A stretch of 64,000 nucleotides of DNA, taken from positions 124,001 to 188,000 of the forward strand of contig NZ_JBEPMX010000003.1 of assembly GCF_040545925.1 (NCBI RefSeq), read 5' to 3'. The number at the start of each line of letters is the position of its first letter. The first letter of the stretch is position 1. The DNA comes from Alkalibacillus flavidus (GTDB lineage Bacteria; Bacillota; Bacilli; Bacillales; Alkalibacillaceae). The translations under genes and the position numbers were made by a program. Shown here piece by piece: positions 51,938-61,674 of the stretch. The notes below the pieces were generated by a model. The model was given only the letters and a program-made list of their open reading frames with translations. It did not search any database and had not been told where the DNA came from.

Positions 51938-51971
51938 AAAAGCCCAACCCCGTAGGATTGGACCTTTTCTC
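51938..51971 (-). terminator. terminator of the WrbA gene
   Basis: On the minus strand GTCCAATCC pairs with GGGGTTGGGC allowing G-T pairs, followed by TTTTTTT. Confidence 0.65.
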
Positions 51972-51984
51972 AACATCATATTGA

Positions 51985-52656
51985 TTATACGTTTTTTACG
52001 CCTTCTGCAATAGAAACAGTACGTTTCGCTTGGTGCTTCACAGCCGCTTCAGCATCTTCTTGAATGTTACCGTCTTGATCGACTGTTACGCTTGTGCCGT
52101 ACGGGTTACCGCCAGCAGCAAAGATTGAGCCGTCTGAATAACCAGGTGCTGCAATGATCGCGCCCCAATGCATCATAGATGTGTATAGGGATAAGATTGT
52201 TGCTTCTTGACCACCATGAGGGTTTTGCGCTGAGCTCATACCACTGACGACTTTGTTAACTGTCTTGCCGCTAGCCCAAAGCGCACCTTGTGTATCTAAG
52301 AATTGTTTCATTTGTGAAGGTAAGTTACCGAAACGTGTTGGTGTACTGAAGATAATCGCATCAGCCCACTCAATATCGTCTGATGTCGCAACTGGGACAT
52401 CTGATGTTGCATCAACTGTTGCTTTCCATGCTTCGTTTTCTTCAATCACAGATTGTGGTGCAAGCTCTTCTACTTTAAGAATTTTAACTTCTGCACCTTG
52501 TTCTTCTGCGCCTTCTTTCGCCCATTTCGCTAATTGATAGTTAGTACCACTCATGCTGTAAAATACGATCGCTAATTTGACGTTAGACATAGTATCATTC
52601 TCCTTTGTTTCTTCTTTTGTTTTATTGTTTCCAAATAATCGGTCTAGCAATCCCAT
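51985..52656 (-). CDS. wrbA: NAD(P)H:quinone oxidoreductase, WrbA type
   Basis: A flavodoxin-like enzyme of up to 223 residues that reduces quinones by two electrons. FMN phosphate loop FYSMSGTNYQLA, the segment ADAIIFSTPTRFGNLPSQMKQFLDT and GYSDGSIFAAGGNPYGTS are typical of type IV quinone reductases. Two starts are plausible: ATG 52656 (GAAGGTGAAGG just before it), giving a short N-terminal extension MGLLDRLFGNNKTKEETKEN, and ATG 52590 (AAGGAG 9 bases before it), the usual family start (201 residues). Confidence 0.92.
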   Translation of the reverse strand: MGLLDRLFGNNKTKEETKENDTMSNVKLAIVFYSMSGTNYQLAKWAKEGAEEQGAEVKILKVEELAPQSVIEENEAWKATVDATSDVPVATSDDIEWADAIIFSTPTRFGNLPSQMKQFLDTQGALWASGKTVNKVVSGMSSAQNPHGGQEATILSLYTSMMHWGAIIAAPGYSDGSIFAAGGNPYGTSVTVDQDGNIQEDAEAAVKHQAKRTVSIAEGVKNV

Positions 52657-52879
52657 ACCTTCACCTTCTTTCTTAACACAAATACCATCTTAACAATTTC
52701 ATTATCTTAAATTCAAGATATATGCTTTGATTTTCAGGAAATAAGTAACAATTATTTTTGTGTAACCTAAAGATAACAGTCTCCAGAGCGACTTCACCCC
52801 TCTTGAGGTCAATAAATTATGATAAACTGAAACTATAACCTTTTGCCCCGCGTCTATTGTCTAAAAGGAGTAGGTTGTG

Positions 52880-53269
52880 ATGGTTAAAAAAACCTTATCT
52901 GTTGTCTTATTGTTATCAGTCGTCATGGTAGGCTGTAGCAATCAAACAGTATCAGAAGAGACAGTGATTGATAATCTAACGCCTGAAGAGATTTTAGCAG
53001 AGAATGAAAATGCGGACATTTTTATGTTGGACGATATTGTATATAGTAACGCGGAAAATATTGAATGGGTTAATGAAGAAGACTTAACTTTAGGCGATGA
53101 AATTGGCGAGATTAAAGTACAGACTAACGATCGTGCTGATTTTGATAATTACACTGCTACTCAATTAGACGTTGGCACTAAAATCTATGAGACGGTAGAA
53201 AAAAGCGATATCTATATCGCGAAGGTCGGTCATAAACAAATCAGGTATTTAGGATTAAGAGAAGGTTAA
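52880..53269 (+). CDS. small acidic lipoprotein, function unknown
   Basis: A 129-residue protein with signal peptide and lipobox VMVGCSN (Cys20), so anchored outside the membrane. The mature part is acidic (LTPEEILAENENADIFMLDD) and resembles short Bacillus lipoproteins with a DUF3221-like look. ATG 52880 is 9 bases after AAGGAG; GTG 52877 is in frame just before. A hairpin terminator follows. No known partner nearby. Confidence 0.8.
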   Translation: MVKKTLSVVLLLSVVMVGCSNQTVSEETVIDNLTPEEILAENENADIFMLDDIVYSNAENIEWVNEEDLTLGDEIGEIKVQTNDRADFDNYTATQLDVGTKIYETVEKSDIYIAKVGHKQIRYLGLREG

Positions 53270-53308
53270 TCCTGTCATATTGCTTCAGTGGTCGACATTA
53301 TACAAACG

Positions 53309-53353
53309 AAACCTGAATGATATGTCCTAGCAGGAAATCATTCAGGTTTATTT
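53309..53353 (+). terminator. terminator of the small lipoprotein gene
   Basis: AAACCTGAATGAT (53309-53321) pairs with ATCATTCAGGTTT (53337-53349), followed by ATTTC. Confidence 0.75.
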
Positions 53354-53436
53354 CTACATAATAATGCATCAAGAAAGATCCATTTAACTACTTTTACCAT
53401 GTTACACCGTTCTTATTTTATCATCATAACCCAACC

Positions 53437-54759
53437 CTACGTTAAATGCGGTGACAGGTCTTCATCACAGACATCGGCTATTTTATGGCATGTTTCGTAA
53501 AACCGTTCATAGTCGAGCTGATGCATTTCATCTATATCGGTCGATTCGATGACATAGGTTGCGAATGCCCACGTATCTTGCTTAATATGTTCCTCATTCG
53601 TGATCGCAATGCGGTAAAGCGCTTGAAGCATCGCATCCATGACAGTTAAATCTTTTTTACCATACAAACGAATCTGATAAAAGCTCTTGTACAAGTAATC
53701 CTCGAATTTTTTCGGCTCCATCATAAATCTGAGCTCGCCGTCTTGATCGGCATAGTAACGAATCGGCTGATGAACAGAGGCAAGCTCTGACAATAACGAC
53801 CCGATTCGATTAATACAGTTTACGGCCGTATGAGGATCATTAATACTTGGTGATATCGACTTCACCGCTATTTCGACCAGTTTTTGGACCGAAAACTCGA
53901 TATCTTGAACGTCTGTCCGTTCATTTCCGACTAAAATATAGCGGGTACACGCTTCAACGGACTCGTCCGCTTCTTCTCCATCCTTCTTCCAATAATAAAA
54001 GGCTGGTGCACCCTTTTGGACATAGTCACCGACTTGATGCACCGACGACAGTAACAGTTTATGTTGTTTAGCGAACTGTAACAGCCCTTCGATTTCGACA
54101 CCTTGTAAATAACCTGATTCATTCGCTTTTACGACATGAGGGGTATTTTGTTTCCATGCATTAATCTCATCCTCATCCCATTCCGTCGCTTCAGTATAAT
54201 CTTTTTCACGAAAGGTGTTTTGAATAAGCTTAGACGCATCCGTGCGAATTTGGCCGATCAAATTATTCACCTGTAAAAAACGTGACGAATGGTGAATGAA
54301 TAAAATAAAGAATCCAAGCGAAATAATCGCGATCAACACCGTCGAAAACGGTCCGACAAGCCCTTTAGGCCCATCCGTTCCCAGTACTAATAGGTTGATT
54401 AATGTATAAATAAAACCGAACGAAAAGAAGCCTAATACGTGTTGAGTGACGCGACTTTTCATAAAATCTTGTAACGTTCGTGGTGAAAATTGTGTTGAAT
54501 ACGTTGTTAAGACGACCATAATCGTTGAGAAACTGATCGTAATCATCGTTAAAATCGCCGTGATGAGTGAACTGTATAAACTCGACGCTGTACTACTACT
54601 GACAAATAAACCCGATGGAATAACATCTTTAATCATCGGAATCAAAAAGGTATCAATGATATTAGAACAACTCACGGCAATCAGCGCCAACAAACTATAA
54701 ATGGTCGGTAGAAACCAAAAACTATCGCGCATATTCACCCACATTCGCATCGTATTCAT
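53437..54759 (-). CDS. DUF2254 membrane protein
   Basis: A 440-residue protein with four or five N-terminal transmembrane helices and a cytoplasmic C-terminal half. SSSTASSLYSSLITAILTMITISFSTIMVVLTTYSTQFSPRTL with the pair TQFSPR is the DUF2254 signature, and SVQKLVEIAVKSISPSINDPHTAVNCI near residue 310 is the second conserved block. Function unknown; members occur widely as predicted channels or transporters. AGGAGAG before the ATG at 54759. Confidence 0.9.
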   Translation of the reverse strand: MNTMRMWVNMRDSFWFLPTIYSLLALIAVSCSNIIDTFLIPMIKDVIPSGLFVSSSTASSLYSSLITAILTMITISFSTIMVVLTTYSTQFSPRTLQDFMKSRVTQHVLGFFSFGFIYTLINLLVLGTDGPKGLVGPFSTVLIAIISLGFFILFIHHSSRFLQVNNLIGQIRTDASKLIQNTFREKDYTEATEWDEDEINAWKQNTPHVVKANESGYLQGVEIEGLLQFAKQHKLLLSSVHQVGDYVQKGAPAFYYWKKDGEEADESVEACTRYILVGNERTDVQDIEFSVQKLVEIAVKSISPSINDPHTAVNCINRIGSLLSELASVHQPIRYYADQDGELRFMMEPKKFEDYLYKSFYQIRLYGKKDLTVMDAMLQALYRIAITNEEHIKQDTWAFATYVIESTDIDEMHQLDYERFYETCHKIADVCDEDLSPHLT

Positions 54760-54823
54760 AACTATCTCTCCTATTGGTTATTTTGATGTTATTATACAGC
54801 CTCAGCCATGTGAATTGCATCAA

Positions 54824-55696
54824 TTATCCATCCGACTGCTTCAAACTAAGCAACGAAATCGTCACTAGAATCAATGCCATACCAAGAACTTGGATGAGGC
54901 TTAAATGGTCACCTAGAAGAACAACGCCGAATAACGACGCGACGACAGGCTCTAACATGGCCACCATGGACGCGGTCGTTGGAGTCGTCATTCTTAGGCC
55001 AACTAAATACAAGATAAAGGATACACCAGCACCCAAGATGCCTAATAATATAAACCACCATACATCACTTGACGATACCACTTCAGCAGCTTCTTCATGA
55101 TCAACAAAGAAGAAAAGAATAAAACAAAATGAGAGGAAAGCGAAAGTTAAAATGAGCGGCGATTTCCCGAAGGACGCGGCATTTTTAAACCCGAAAATAA
55201 ACAACGCATAGGAGATACCTGAGGCAAGCCCGGCTAAGACACCGAGTAGACTCACAGAAATCGCACCAGGTTTGTAAGCACCTGTTAGAAGAGCTATCCC
55301 GGCGAGGACCAAGGCAATACAACCCCACTTAAACCATGTGGACTGTTCTAATTTGAATAAAAAGGACACTAACAATACGAAGATAGGCGCGGTGTACATT
55401 AACGTCGCACCAACCGCTATACTCGAAGCTTGAATACTGAAGAAATAAAACGTGAAGTTACCTGCCACACCAATACCCGCTAAAAAGGACCAAACAAAGA
55501 AACGACGTGAGATGATCCAATTACGTTTGATGAAAAACAGTAACCATACGAGGAAAAAGGTAAGCCCTATCGCCCCTCGATAAAATGAAATGACAAGTGG
55601 ACTCCACCCTTTAGACATTAATATATCAGCAATTCCGCCTGTTACACCCCAACATATAGCGGCTAGCATCACTAACCCGACACCCGCAAATCGCAT
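54824..55696 (-). CDS. DMT-family transporter (EamA)
   Basis: A 290-residue protein of ten transmembrane helices made of two EamA repeats (residues 6-135 and 150-285). AAICWGVTGGIADILMSKGWSPLVISFYRGAIGL is the typical first repeat and MTTPTTASMVAMLEPVVASLFGVVLLGDHLS the second. It probably exports amino acids or other small metabolites. ATG 55696 is preceded by AGGAGGG; the open frame begins at 55714 without a site. Confidence 0.92.
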   Translation of the reverse strand: MRFAGVGLVMLAAICWGVTGGIADILMSKGWSPLVISFYRGAIGLTFFLVWLLFFIKRNWIISRRFFVWSFLAGIGVAGNFTFYFFSIQASSIAVGATLMYTAPIFVLLVSFLFKLEQSTWFKWGCIALVLAGIALLTGAYKPGAISVSLLGVLAGLASGISYALFIFGFKNAASFGKSPLILTFAFLSFCFILFFFVDHEEAAEVVSSSDVWWFILLGILGAGVSFILYLVGLRMTTPTTASMVAMLEPVVASLFGVVLLGDHLSLIQVLGMALILVTISLLSLKQSDG

Positions 55697-55848
55697 CGCT
55701 ACCCTCCTAATCATTTATCGTGCTGAACCGTCTCCCACAACCTATTCACGACCAGCTCGTGTTATGAATTCGACATCCAGCTGCCAAACCTATTCCCACG
55801 ATTAAGAGGCTATTAAACGAAAAAATTTTAAACGATTTAATTTTTTAT

Positions 55849-56519
55849 CTATCGGCGTCTCAACAGCTCCAAAGCTGCGATACAAATAAGCAACCATGCA
55901 AGGCCAATCGCTAACCCTGCCACAATATCCGTGATATAATGCCCCCCAACAAACACTCGACTCAAGGCGACTAACAAAATCCATATCGCAAGAAATCCAT
56001 TAATCCCCACTTCCACCCTTTGCTTAATCGGCTAATCACGACCAAATATATCACAAAACCATAAAACGTGATTGCTCCCGTCGTATGACCACTCGGGAAA
56101 CTAAACCCCGTGCCATCATAAGCCGCAATATCTTCAGGACGCTGCCGTTCGAAAAGCAGCTTGAGCCCTTTCGTCAAACCACTGACCCCAAGCATATTAA
56201 TCACTAAAAACATCGCGACCCAATAGCTTTTATCCGATAACAATAGTAAATACACAACAACTAAAATCGTCGACACCATCAACCAGGGGACAGACCCCGT
56301 CTCAGTTATATACCCCATCACTTGCGTTAACCACGGCGTATTAAACGACGCCACAAACTGATTCACTAGTGAATCAATCCGAAACGTTTCATCCTCCCAC
56401 ACATCATCTGCAAGCGAAAGAAGGATGTAAAACGAGACGAATAATGCGACTAATCTAATTAATATAAGGGCCAATGACATTTTCGATAGGTTTTGGAAGT
56501 CAGTCGAGTTGAAACGCAT
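55849..56519 (-). pseudogene. PAP2-family phosphatase with frameshift
   Basis: A membrane phosphatase split between two frames. The first frame (56519 to about 56008) has four helices, motif 1 KLLFERQRP and motif 2 FPSGHTTG. It then runs out of frame, but in another frame GINGFLAIWILLVALSRVFVGGH-like sequence gives motif 3 (SRVFVGGHYITD) and the last helices up to the TAG at 55849-55851. One extra C in the C run at 56005-56008 would join both parts into a normal protein of about 223 residues. Real mutation or assembly error cannot be told apart here. AAGGAGG before ATG 56519. Confidence 0.82.
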
Positions 56520-56788
56520 CTAGGGGGCCTCCTTAGGAACTGTTGTGCTTACCGAACTTTATTTCTACGAATAATGTAGTAAGATACACAACCATTTTAA
56601 TAGCGCGATAAAATAATTAAACAAGTTACTTCATCAATTGTAAACCCTCATTCTTTACTTCTCATCACTTATGATAAGGCGCTACATGGCAATTAAAATC
56701 CGGAAAAGTTAAATGGATTAAACCCTAATATTATCAATTAGCTGTGAATAAAATAAAAAGTGGACAAATTATGATTGGGGTTGAAACC

Positions 56789-57310
56789 ATGTCGCTTACA
56801 CTGTTATTTATAATTGGATTATGTATAACTCAAATTGTGGCAACCATATCTTTGGTAACATACTATCGAAAATGGGTAACAAAAATGAATGGAATGATGA
56901 TTTCTATGTCATTGGGTATGTCAGCGGGAATTTTAATGGGAACAATTCTTGGGGTGATCCACCATGGGAATCTGTTTGAGTCAACCATATATTCAATCAT
57001 AATTGGATTGACTGTTGGGTTTATAGCTGGAATTCCAATTGGTTTGCCTGCCGTCATTGACGGTGCGCTTTCCGGTTTAATGGGAGGAATGATGGGAGCG
57101 ATGCTTGGGGATATGGTCGCTACGACTAGCCCCAATGCGATTATTAATATAATAGCATTTATTATAACTATGATTCTATTTCTTGTTTTATATACAACAG
57201 AGGATTCAATTCGTCAACAGTCTAACCAAGTCATTTTTTCTTTTTTTAAGCATCCCTTCTTATTAATTTTTATTACAGCAATTTTGTTTATCGGATTAAA
57301 TTACATTTAG
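56789..57310 (+). CDS. small glycine-rich membrane protein
   Basis: A protein of about 173 residues with five hydrophobic segments and a glycine/methionine zipper (ALSGLMGGMMGAMLGDMVA). The start LLFIIGLCITQIVATISLVTYYRKWVTKMNGMMISM resembles small membrane proteins seen in Bacillaceae near metal-resistance genes, but I cannot assign a function. Start uncertain: ATG 56789, ATG 56771 and TTG/GTG further up are all in frame with weak ribosome sites. The base composition is more AT-rich than its neighbours and it lies beside the metal transport operon and the IS remnants, which may indicate a transferred segment. Confidence 0.6.
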   Translation: MSLTLLFIIGLCITQIVATISLVTYYRKWVTKMNGMMISMSLGMSAGILMGTILGVIHHGNLFESTIYSIIIGLTVGFIAGIPIGLPAVIDGALSGLMGGMMGAMLGDMVATTSPNAIINIIAFIITMILFLVLYTTEDSIRQQSNQVIFSFFKHPFLLIFITAILFIGLNYI

Positions 57311-57439
57311 CCGTTGGTAATTGATCAATAACAAAGAACTTCCAAGTGAAAGTCATCTTTAATAACTTCTTATTTAGTTAATATTTAAATAAGAAAGCCG
57401 CTCCTATTGGTGATATGTCCCTTCAAGATCAACAAACTA

Positions 57440-57466
57440 AAAAAGCACCCCATTTAGGAGTGCTAT
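57440..57466 (-). terminator. probable terminator of the metal ABC operon
   Basis: AGCACCCC pairs with GGAGTGCT (one G-T pair); on the minus strand TTTTTTAG follows. The rest of 57311-57665 shows only a doubtful 51-codon frame on the minus strand. Confidence 0.65.
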
Positions 57467-57665
57467 TTAACTCTTCATACAAGTTTCTAATCTCCTTGTC
57501 TATTATTAACGAATAAAATACCTTGCAATACAACTGGTGGAAGAATAAATATAATAGACAAAGCCTCTATCGTAGCGCCTCCAGTTCCAAGAACACACTG
57601 TTCTATGCCTAGAATTTGCAATTCAGGTATAATCAATGTCAAATTACTATCCTAGAATGAAATTG

Positions 57666-58541
57666 TCATACTTCACTTTTTATTGGACGAATCACTTTTG
57701 ATAACAGTCCATGTTTAGGAGAGCAAACAAAACAAATCAAAAATACCAATCCAGCTGCGAATGCCATCGCCCCCGAAATAGATGTATCAATCCAAGTAGC
57801 GATATAATACCCAGTCACAGCAGAAATCACGCCAAAAAGGCCACTCAATACCAGCATAATGGAAAGTTTATCTGTCCATAAATAAGCTGATGCAGCCGGG
57901 GTGATGAGCATGGCAACGACCATAATAGCACCTACACTATCAAAAGAAGCAACAGTCGTAATTGATACAAGGGTCATATAAAGATAATGCATTAATAACA
58001 CTGGGATACCCAAACTCGCCGCCAGCGCTGGATCAAATGATGTGATTTTCCACTCTTTATAAAACCCAACAATAAAGAGCAACACGATTAAGAAGGCAAA
58101 AATCAATAATGCGGTCGCTTCTGGAATTTCACCAACAATAGGAAGCTCCGTCGTATTAAAAGGGATAAACGCGATTTCACCCATTAAAGAATGGTTGATA
58201 TCTAAATGGGCATTCCCGACAGAAGTCGCTATTAAGATGACACCAACGGCAAATAAGGTCGTAAATACAATCCCCATTGATGCGTGCTGCTCGATATCCA
58301 TGGAATGAAGCCATTGTACCAAAAAGGCCGTGAGCAACCCTGCCAATATAGCTCCAATAAGCATAGGAGGACCACTTATTTCCCGCGTAACTAGAAAAGC
58401 AACAACGATTCCTAGTAGGACCGTATGACTAATAGCATCAGCCATCATAGCCATTTTCCTAAGTATCAAGAAAACGCCCATCAAACCACAGGATACCCCC
58501 ACTAACGAAGCAGTTACTATGATCCAGGCTGCATGAGTCAT
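57666..58541 (-). CDS. manganese/zinc ABC permease, second subunit
   Basis: A 291-residue ABC-3 family permease with about eight transmembrane helices. GVFLILRKMAMMADAISHTVLLGIV and SFDSVGAIMVVAMLITPAASAYLWTDKL are the family signatures. Its ATG overlaps the TGA of the first permease by 4 bp. Two different permeases as here are typical of MntC-MntD/TroC-TroD transporters for manganese or zinc. It is the last gene of the four-gene operon. Confidence 0.92.
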   Translation of the reverse strand: MTHAAWIIVTASLVGVSCGLMGVFLILRKMAMMADAISHTVLLGIVVAFLVTREISGPPMLIGAILAGLLTAFLVQWLHSMDIEQHASMGIVFTTLFAVGVILIATSVGNAHLDINHSLMGEIAFIPFNTTELPIVGEIPEATALLIFAFLIVLLFIVGFYKEWKITSFDPALAASLGIPVLLMHYLYMTLVSITTVASFDSVGAIMVVAMLITPAASAYLWTDKLSIMLVLSGLFGVISAVTGYYIATWIDTSISGAMAFAAGLVFLICFVCSPKHGLLSKVIRPIKSEV

Positions 58542-59452
58542 CGACTTTCTCCCCTTTCTTCTAGTTGATTAAGATTCACCTGTTTTTGATGCACTTTAAA
58601 CTGTATATAGTTAATAAGAATACCTTTTTCTTTACCAAAAATAAGTGATATCACAAATAGTGTCGTCGCGATAACGACGATAAATGGTCCAGTTGGAAGG
58701 CCGCTACCAAACGTACTAATAAGCGTTCCAATCACTCCCGCTAAACCTCCGAATAAACCTGATAATAAAAGCATCATTTTAAAATACTGTGTCCAATACC
58801 GAGCGCTAACTGGTGGAATGATGAGTAAAGCAGCAATTAAAATGACCCCAACAGCCTGAATTCCAATGACTATTGTCGTTACAAGAGCGAGTGTATACAG
58901 TCCATTCATAAAAGTGAGCGATAACCCTTCTCCCCTAGCGAATTGAGGGTCAAAAAGATAGATTTTCCATTCTTTAAACCCAACAACTATAATGAGGATC
59001 ACGGCTATAGCCAGACTTAGCATGGTGATGACATCCGTGTAGACCATAGCTGCTGCCTGACCGACTATAAATGTATCCAAACCACTCTGTTCTCCACCAC
59101 CAACCCGATTGGCTATCGTTAAAAGCATAATGCCTAAACCATAAAAAACGGATAGAACGATTCCCATCATTGTATCTTCCGTTATTCTAGTAGTAGAAAT
59201 CACCCATTGGATAAAGACTGCGCCAATCAAAGCACTAATCGCTGCTCCAATGGTCAATACAAGAAAGTTTTTTTCTCCAAGAAGAAGAAAAGCTATAACA
59301 ATTCCGGGTAATGATGCATGCGCTAGAGAATCACTCATCAAGCTTTGTTTTTTCCAATAAGCTATACAGCCTATTGCACCTGCAGCAATCCCAAGAATCA
59401 TCGTGCTAAATAATACCCATTGTGTATTACTTTCAGTGAGCATGCTCCACAT
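58538..59452 (-). CDS. manganese/zinc ABC permease, first subunit
   Basis: A 304-residue ABC-3 permease with about eight helices; CIAYWKKQSLMSDSLAHASLPGIVIAFLL and AVGVILIAALLIIPPVSARYW are typical. I choose ATG 59452, which follows GGGAGAGGAG; the open frame to 59545 overlaps the ATPase gene in another frame and has no site. It overlaps the ATPase gene by 20 bp, a sign of coupled translation. Confidence 0.92.
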   Translation of the reverse strand: MWSMLTESNTQWVLFSTMILGIAAGAIGCIAYWKKQSLMSDSLAHASLPGIVIAFLLLGEKNFLVLTIGAAISALIGAVFIQWVISTTRITEDTMMGIVLSVFYGLGIMLLTIANRVGGGEQSGLDTFIVGQAAAMVYTDVITMLSLAIAVILIIVVGFKEWKIYLFDPQFARGEGLSLTFMNGLYTLALVTTIVIGIQAVGVILIAALLIIPPVSARYWTQYFKMMLLLSGLFGGLAGVIGTLISTFGSGLPTGPFIVVIATTLFVISLIFGKEKGILINYIQFKVHQKQVNLNQLEERGESR

Positions 59453-60191
59453 GATGATTCTCCTCTCCCATCCAGCGCATATTTCCGCCATAGGTCTGTG
59501 AAATGTTCTCTCTTGTAAAGATGTGCTCCGTCTTGCCATATTCAACTATTGTGCGATTTAATAAAAGAACATGGTCAAAATAATCTCTCACGGTTTGTAG
59601 GTCATGATGAACGACCATAACCGTCTTACCCATGTTTTTCAATTCTTTCAGCATAGCCATAATCGCTCGTTCTGTCGCTGCATCTACGCCTGCCATTGGT
59701 TCATCCATAAAGTATAAATCTGCTTCTTGGACTAGAGCACGTGCTAAGAACACACGTTGCTGCTGTCCACCTGAAAGTTGACTAATCTGACGGTGTGCAT
59801 AATCCGCCATTCCCATTCGATCGAGCGCCTCATATGCTTTATTTTTATGGGCATTAGATGGCCATCTTAGCCACCCGATTTGCCCATATAGTCCCATCGT
59901 TACAACGTCTAAAGCATCTGTCGGAAAGTCCCAATCAACGGAACCCCGTTGAGGGACATAACCAACTCTTTTTTTTACTCTTTTTAATGGTTGTTCAAAG
60001 AATTTAACCGAACCCGTTAATGAAGGGTGAAGACCCAAAATGGTTTTTAATAGAGTAGATTTTCCTGCACCATTTGGACCAACCACACCAGTCAATGTGC
60101 CACCTTTCATGTCAAAATTCACATCATACAAGACAGTATCTTTCCTGTAAGAAGCGGCCAAATTCTCCACATTTAGTACGGCTTGTGTCAT
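59433..60191 (-). CDS. manganese/zinc ABC transporter ATPase
   Basis: A 252-residue ATPase: Walker A GPNGAGKST, Q loop VGYVPQRGSVDWDFPT, signature QLSGGQQQRVFLARAL and Walker B LYFMDEPMAGVD. The GSVDWDFPTD sequence after the Q loop is characteristic of MntB/ZnuC-type ATPases. ATG 60191 stands 9 bases after GAAGGGA; ATG 60200 is too close. Its start overlaps the end of the binding-protein gene closely (2-bp gap). Confidence 0.92.
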   Translation of the reverse strand: MTQAVLNVENLAASYRKDTVLYDVNFDMKGGTLTGVVGPNGAGKSTLLKTILGLHPSLTGSVKFFEQPLKRVKKRVGYVPQRGSVDWDFPTDALDVVTMGLYGQIGWLRWPSNAHKNKAYEALDRMGMADYAHRQISQLSGGQQQRVFLARALVQEADLYFMDEPMAGVDAATERAIMAMLKELKNMGKTVMVVHHDLQTVRDYFDHVLLLNRTIVEYGKTEHIFTRENISQTYGGNMRWMGEENHHVEHAH

Positions 60192-60192
60192 A

Positions 60193-61134
60193 TTAATCAT
60201 TCCCTTCAGTCAAAGCTTCATAGATTGTATTTACATTGTGGCGATACATGCCTAAATAGGTCCCTTCTTCAGTTCCTGGTTCTCCCATTGCATCAGAGAA
60301 GAGCTCACCACCCAACTCTAGATCTAACCCTTTGTCTTCGGCTCCTTCAATAACCGCCTGAATAGAATCCTGATTAACACTTGTTTCAACAAAAATGGCG
60401 GGCACTTCATGTTCTTCAACAGTCGCAATCGTGTCATTAATATCAGAGACACCTATCTCATCTTCCGTACTTAACCCTTGAAGCCCAACTACTTCTAAAT
60501 CATGCATTTCCCCGAAATAACCGAAGGCATCATGTGCTGTTACCAAAATTCTTTGGTCTTCCGGAATATCTTTTAACTTTTCTGCGTCCTGTTTTACCTC
60601 ATCTATTTTTGCAAAGTATTCTTGCTTATTTTCTTCAAGATACTCGGCATCTTCTGGTGAATACTCTTTTAATTCTTCAACCGCAGAATCTAAAGCGTCT
60701 TTCCAGAGTTCCAAATCAAACCAAATGTGCGGGTCAACTGCTCCATCTGTTTCTTCTAATAAAGCCTCTTCAGGCACAGTTTCTGCTATCGCTAGAACAG
60801 GGTTTGACTCCCCTATTTCATTGAATATTTCAATCATATTCGCTTCTAAATCCAGCCCGTTGTAGAAAACCATATCTGCTTCTTCAATCGTTGCAATATC
60901 CCCTTGCGTCGCATTGTAAGCATGTGGATCCACTCCAGGCCCCATTAAGCTTTCTACTTCTATTCGGTCTCCCCCTATAACTGATAAGGGTTCTCCAATT
61001 TGTGCAATGGTTGTTACCACATTAACCTTTCCATCATCTGAATTACTATCGCTCTGCTCCTGATTGCAACCGGCCATCACGATCAGAATACATAACCATA
61101 CTAACCCTACTAACCACACTTTTTGTTTCACCAT
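60193..61134 (-). CDS. manganese/zinc ABC transporter binding lipoprotein
   Basis: A 313-residue cluster A-I (ZnuA/MntA/TroA) metal-binding lipoprotein with lipobox VMAGCNQ (Cys23). Metal ligands are visible in GVDPHAYNATQGD (His), DPHIWFDLELW (His), TAHDAFGYFGEMHDLEVVG (His) and an acidic residue near SVNQDS. The His-rich loop of zinc-specific ZnuA is missing, which favours manganese. First gene of the operon; GGAGGAG before the ATG at 61134, MntR-like boxes upstream. Confidence 0.92.
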   Translation of the reverse strand: MVKQKVWLVGLVWLCILIVMAGCNQEQSDSNSDDGKVNVVTTIAQIGEPLSVIGGDRIEVESLMGPGVDPHAYNATQGDIATIEEADMVFYNGLDLEANMIEIFNEIGESNPVLAIAETVPEEALLEETDGAVDPHIWFDLELWKDALDSAVEELKEYSPEDAEYLEENKQEYFAKIDEVKQDAEKLKDIPEDQRILVTAHDAFGYFGEMHDLEVVGLQGLSTEDEIGVSDINDTIATVEEHEVPAIFVETSVNQDSIQAVIEGAEDKGLDLELGGELFSDAMGEPGTEEGTYLGMYRHNVNTIYEALTEGND

Positions 61135-61341
61135 TTTTCTCCTCCACTTTTTATGTTTTTCGCTTACTTTAATTTGTTTTATCAGAGAAACTCATTAGTC
61201 ATTTTTCTTCCTTAATCGTTTCAATCTCTATAATCTAAACCAATTAACACCTCCGTTTGGCAAAATATAAAACAATCCAACTTAGAAAAAGTTGATTAGT
61301 TATATCTCTATGCATCACTTCTTTAACCTTGAACAAAAAAA

Positions 61342-61355
61342 TTGCCTGAGGGCAA
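61342..61355. promoter_or_regulatory. MntR-like box 1
   Basis: TTGCCTGAGGGCAA: arms TTGCC/GGCAA with TGAG centre, resembling the Bacillus MntR site (TTTGCC...GGCAAA). About 210 bp upstream of the metal-binding lipoprotein gene. Confidence 0.5.
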
Positions 61356-61515
61356 AAAATTAACTAAAAAAATATTCTTCTTAGTTATTTTAGGTGTAAA
61401 TATATGTGTTGTTTTAGCTGAATTTAGATCATTGGTTATTTATACCAAAACCTATCATTATCCTAAAATATTTGAATAAGTAAAAAAGCTCATTCTTTTA
61501 CTAAGGTTATAAATT

Positions 61516-61529
61516 TTGCCTAGAGGCAA
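61516..61529. promoter_or_regulatory. MntR-like box 2
   Basis: TTGCCTAGAGGCAA, a perfect palindrome with A/T runs on both sides (AATTTTGCC and GGCAATTTT). It lies 174 bp from box 1 in the 540-bp region 61135-61674, which otherwise is AT-rich without genes. Confidence 0.5.
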
Positions 61530-61674
61530 TTTTTTATCTGTAGGTAAAAGATATAATGTGATCAAGTAATTGTCAAGTTTTTAAATGAAAATCACAAACT
61601 TTTGTTTAGAATGTGTTTAATCGCTCGCTCATTCATTCACAAAAAAGCACGGTAAGATTTTCTGCCCAGAACAG

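Noticed and set aside
57487..57642. 51-codon hydrophobic frame on the minus strand (TTG start, ILPPVVLQGILFVNN)
   Set aside because: Weak start and ribosome site, no recognisable family; could be a small membrane peptide but not supportable.
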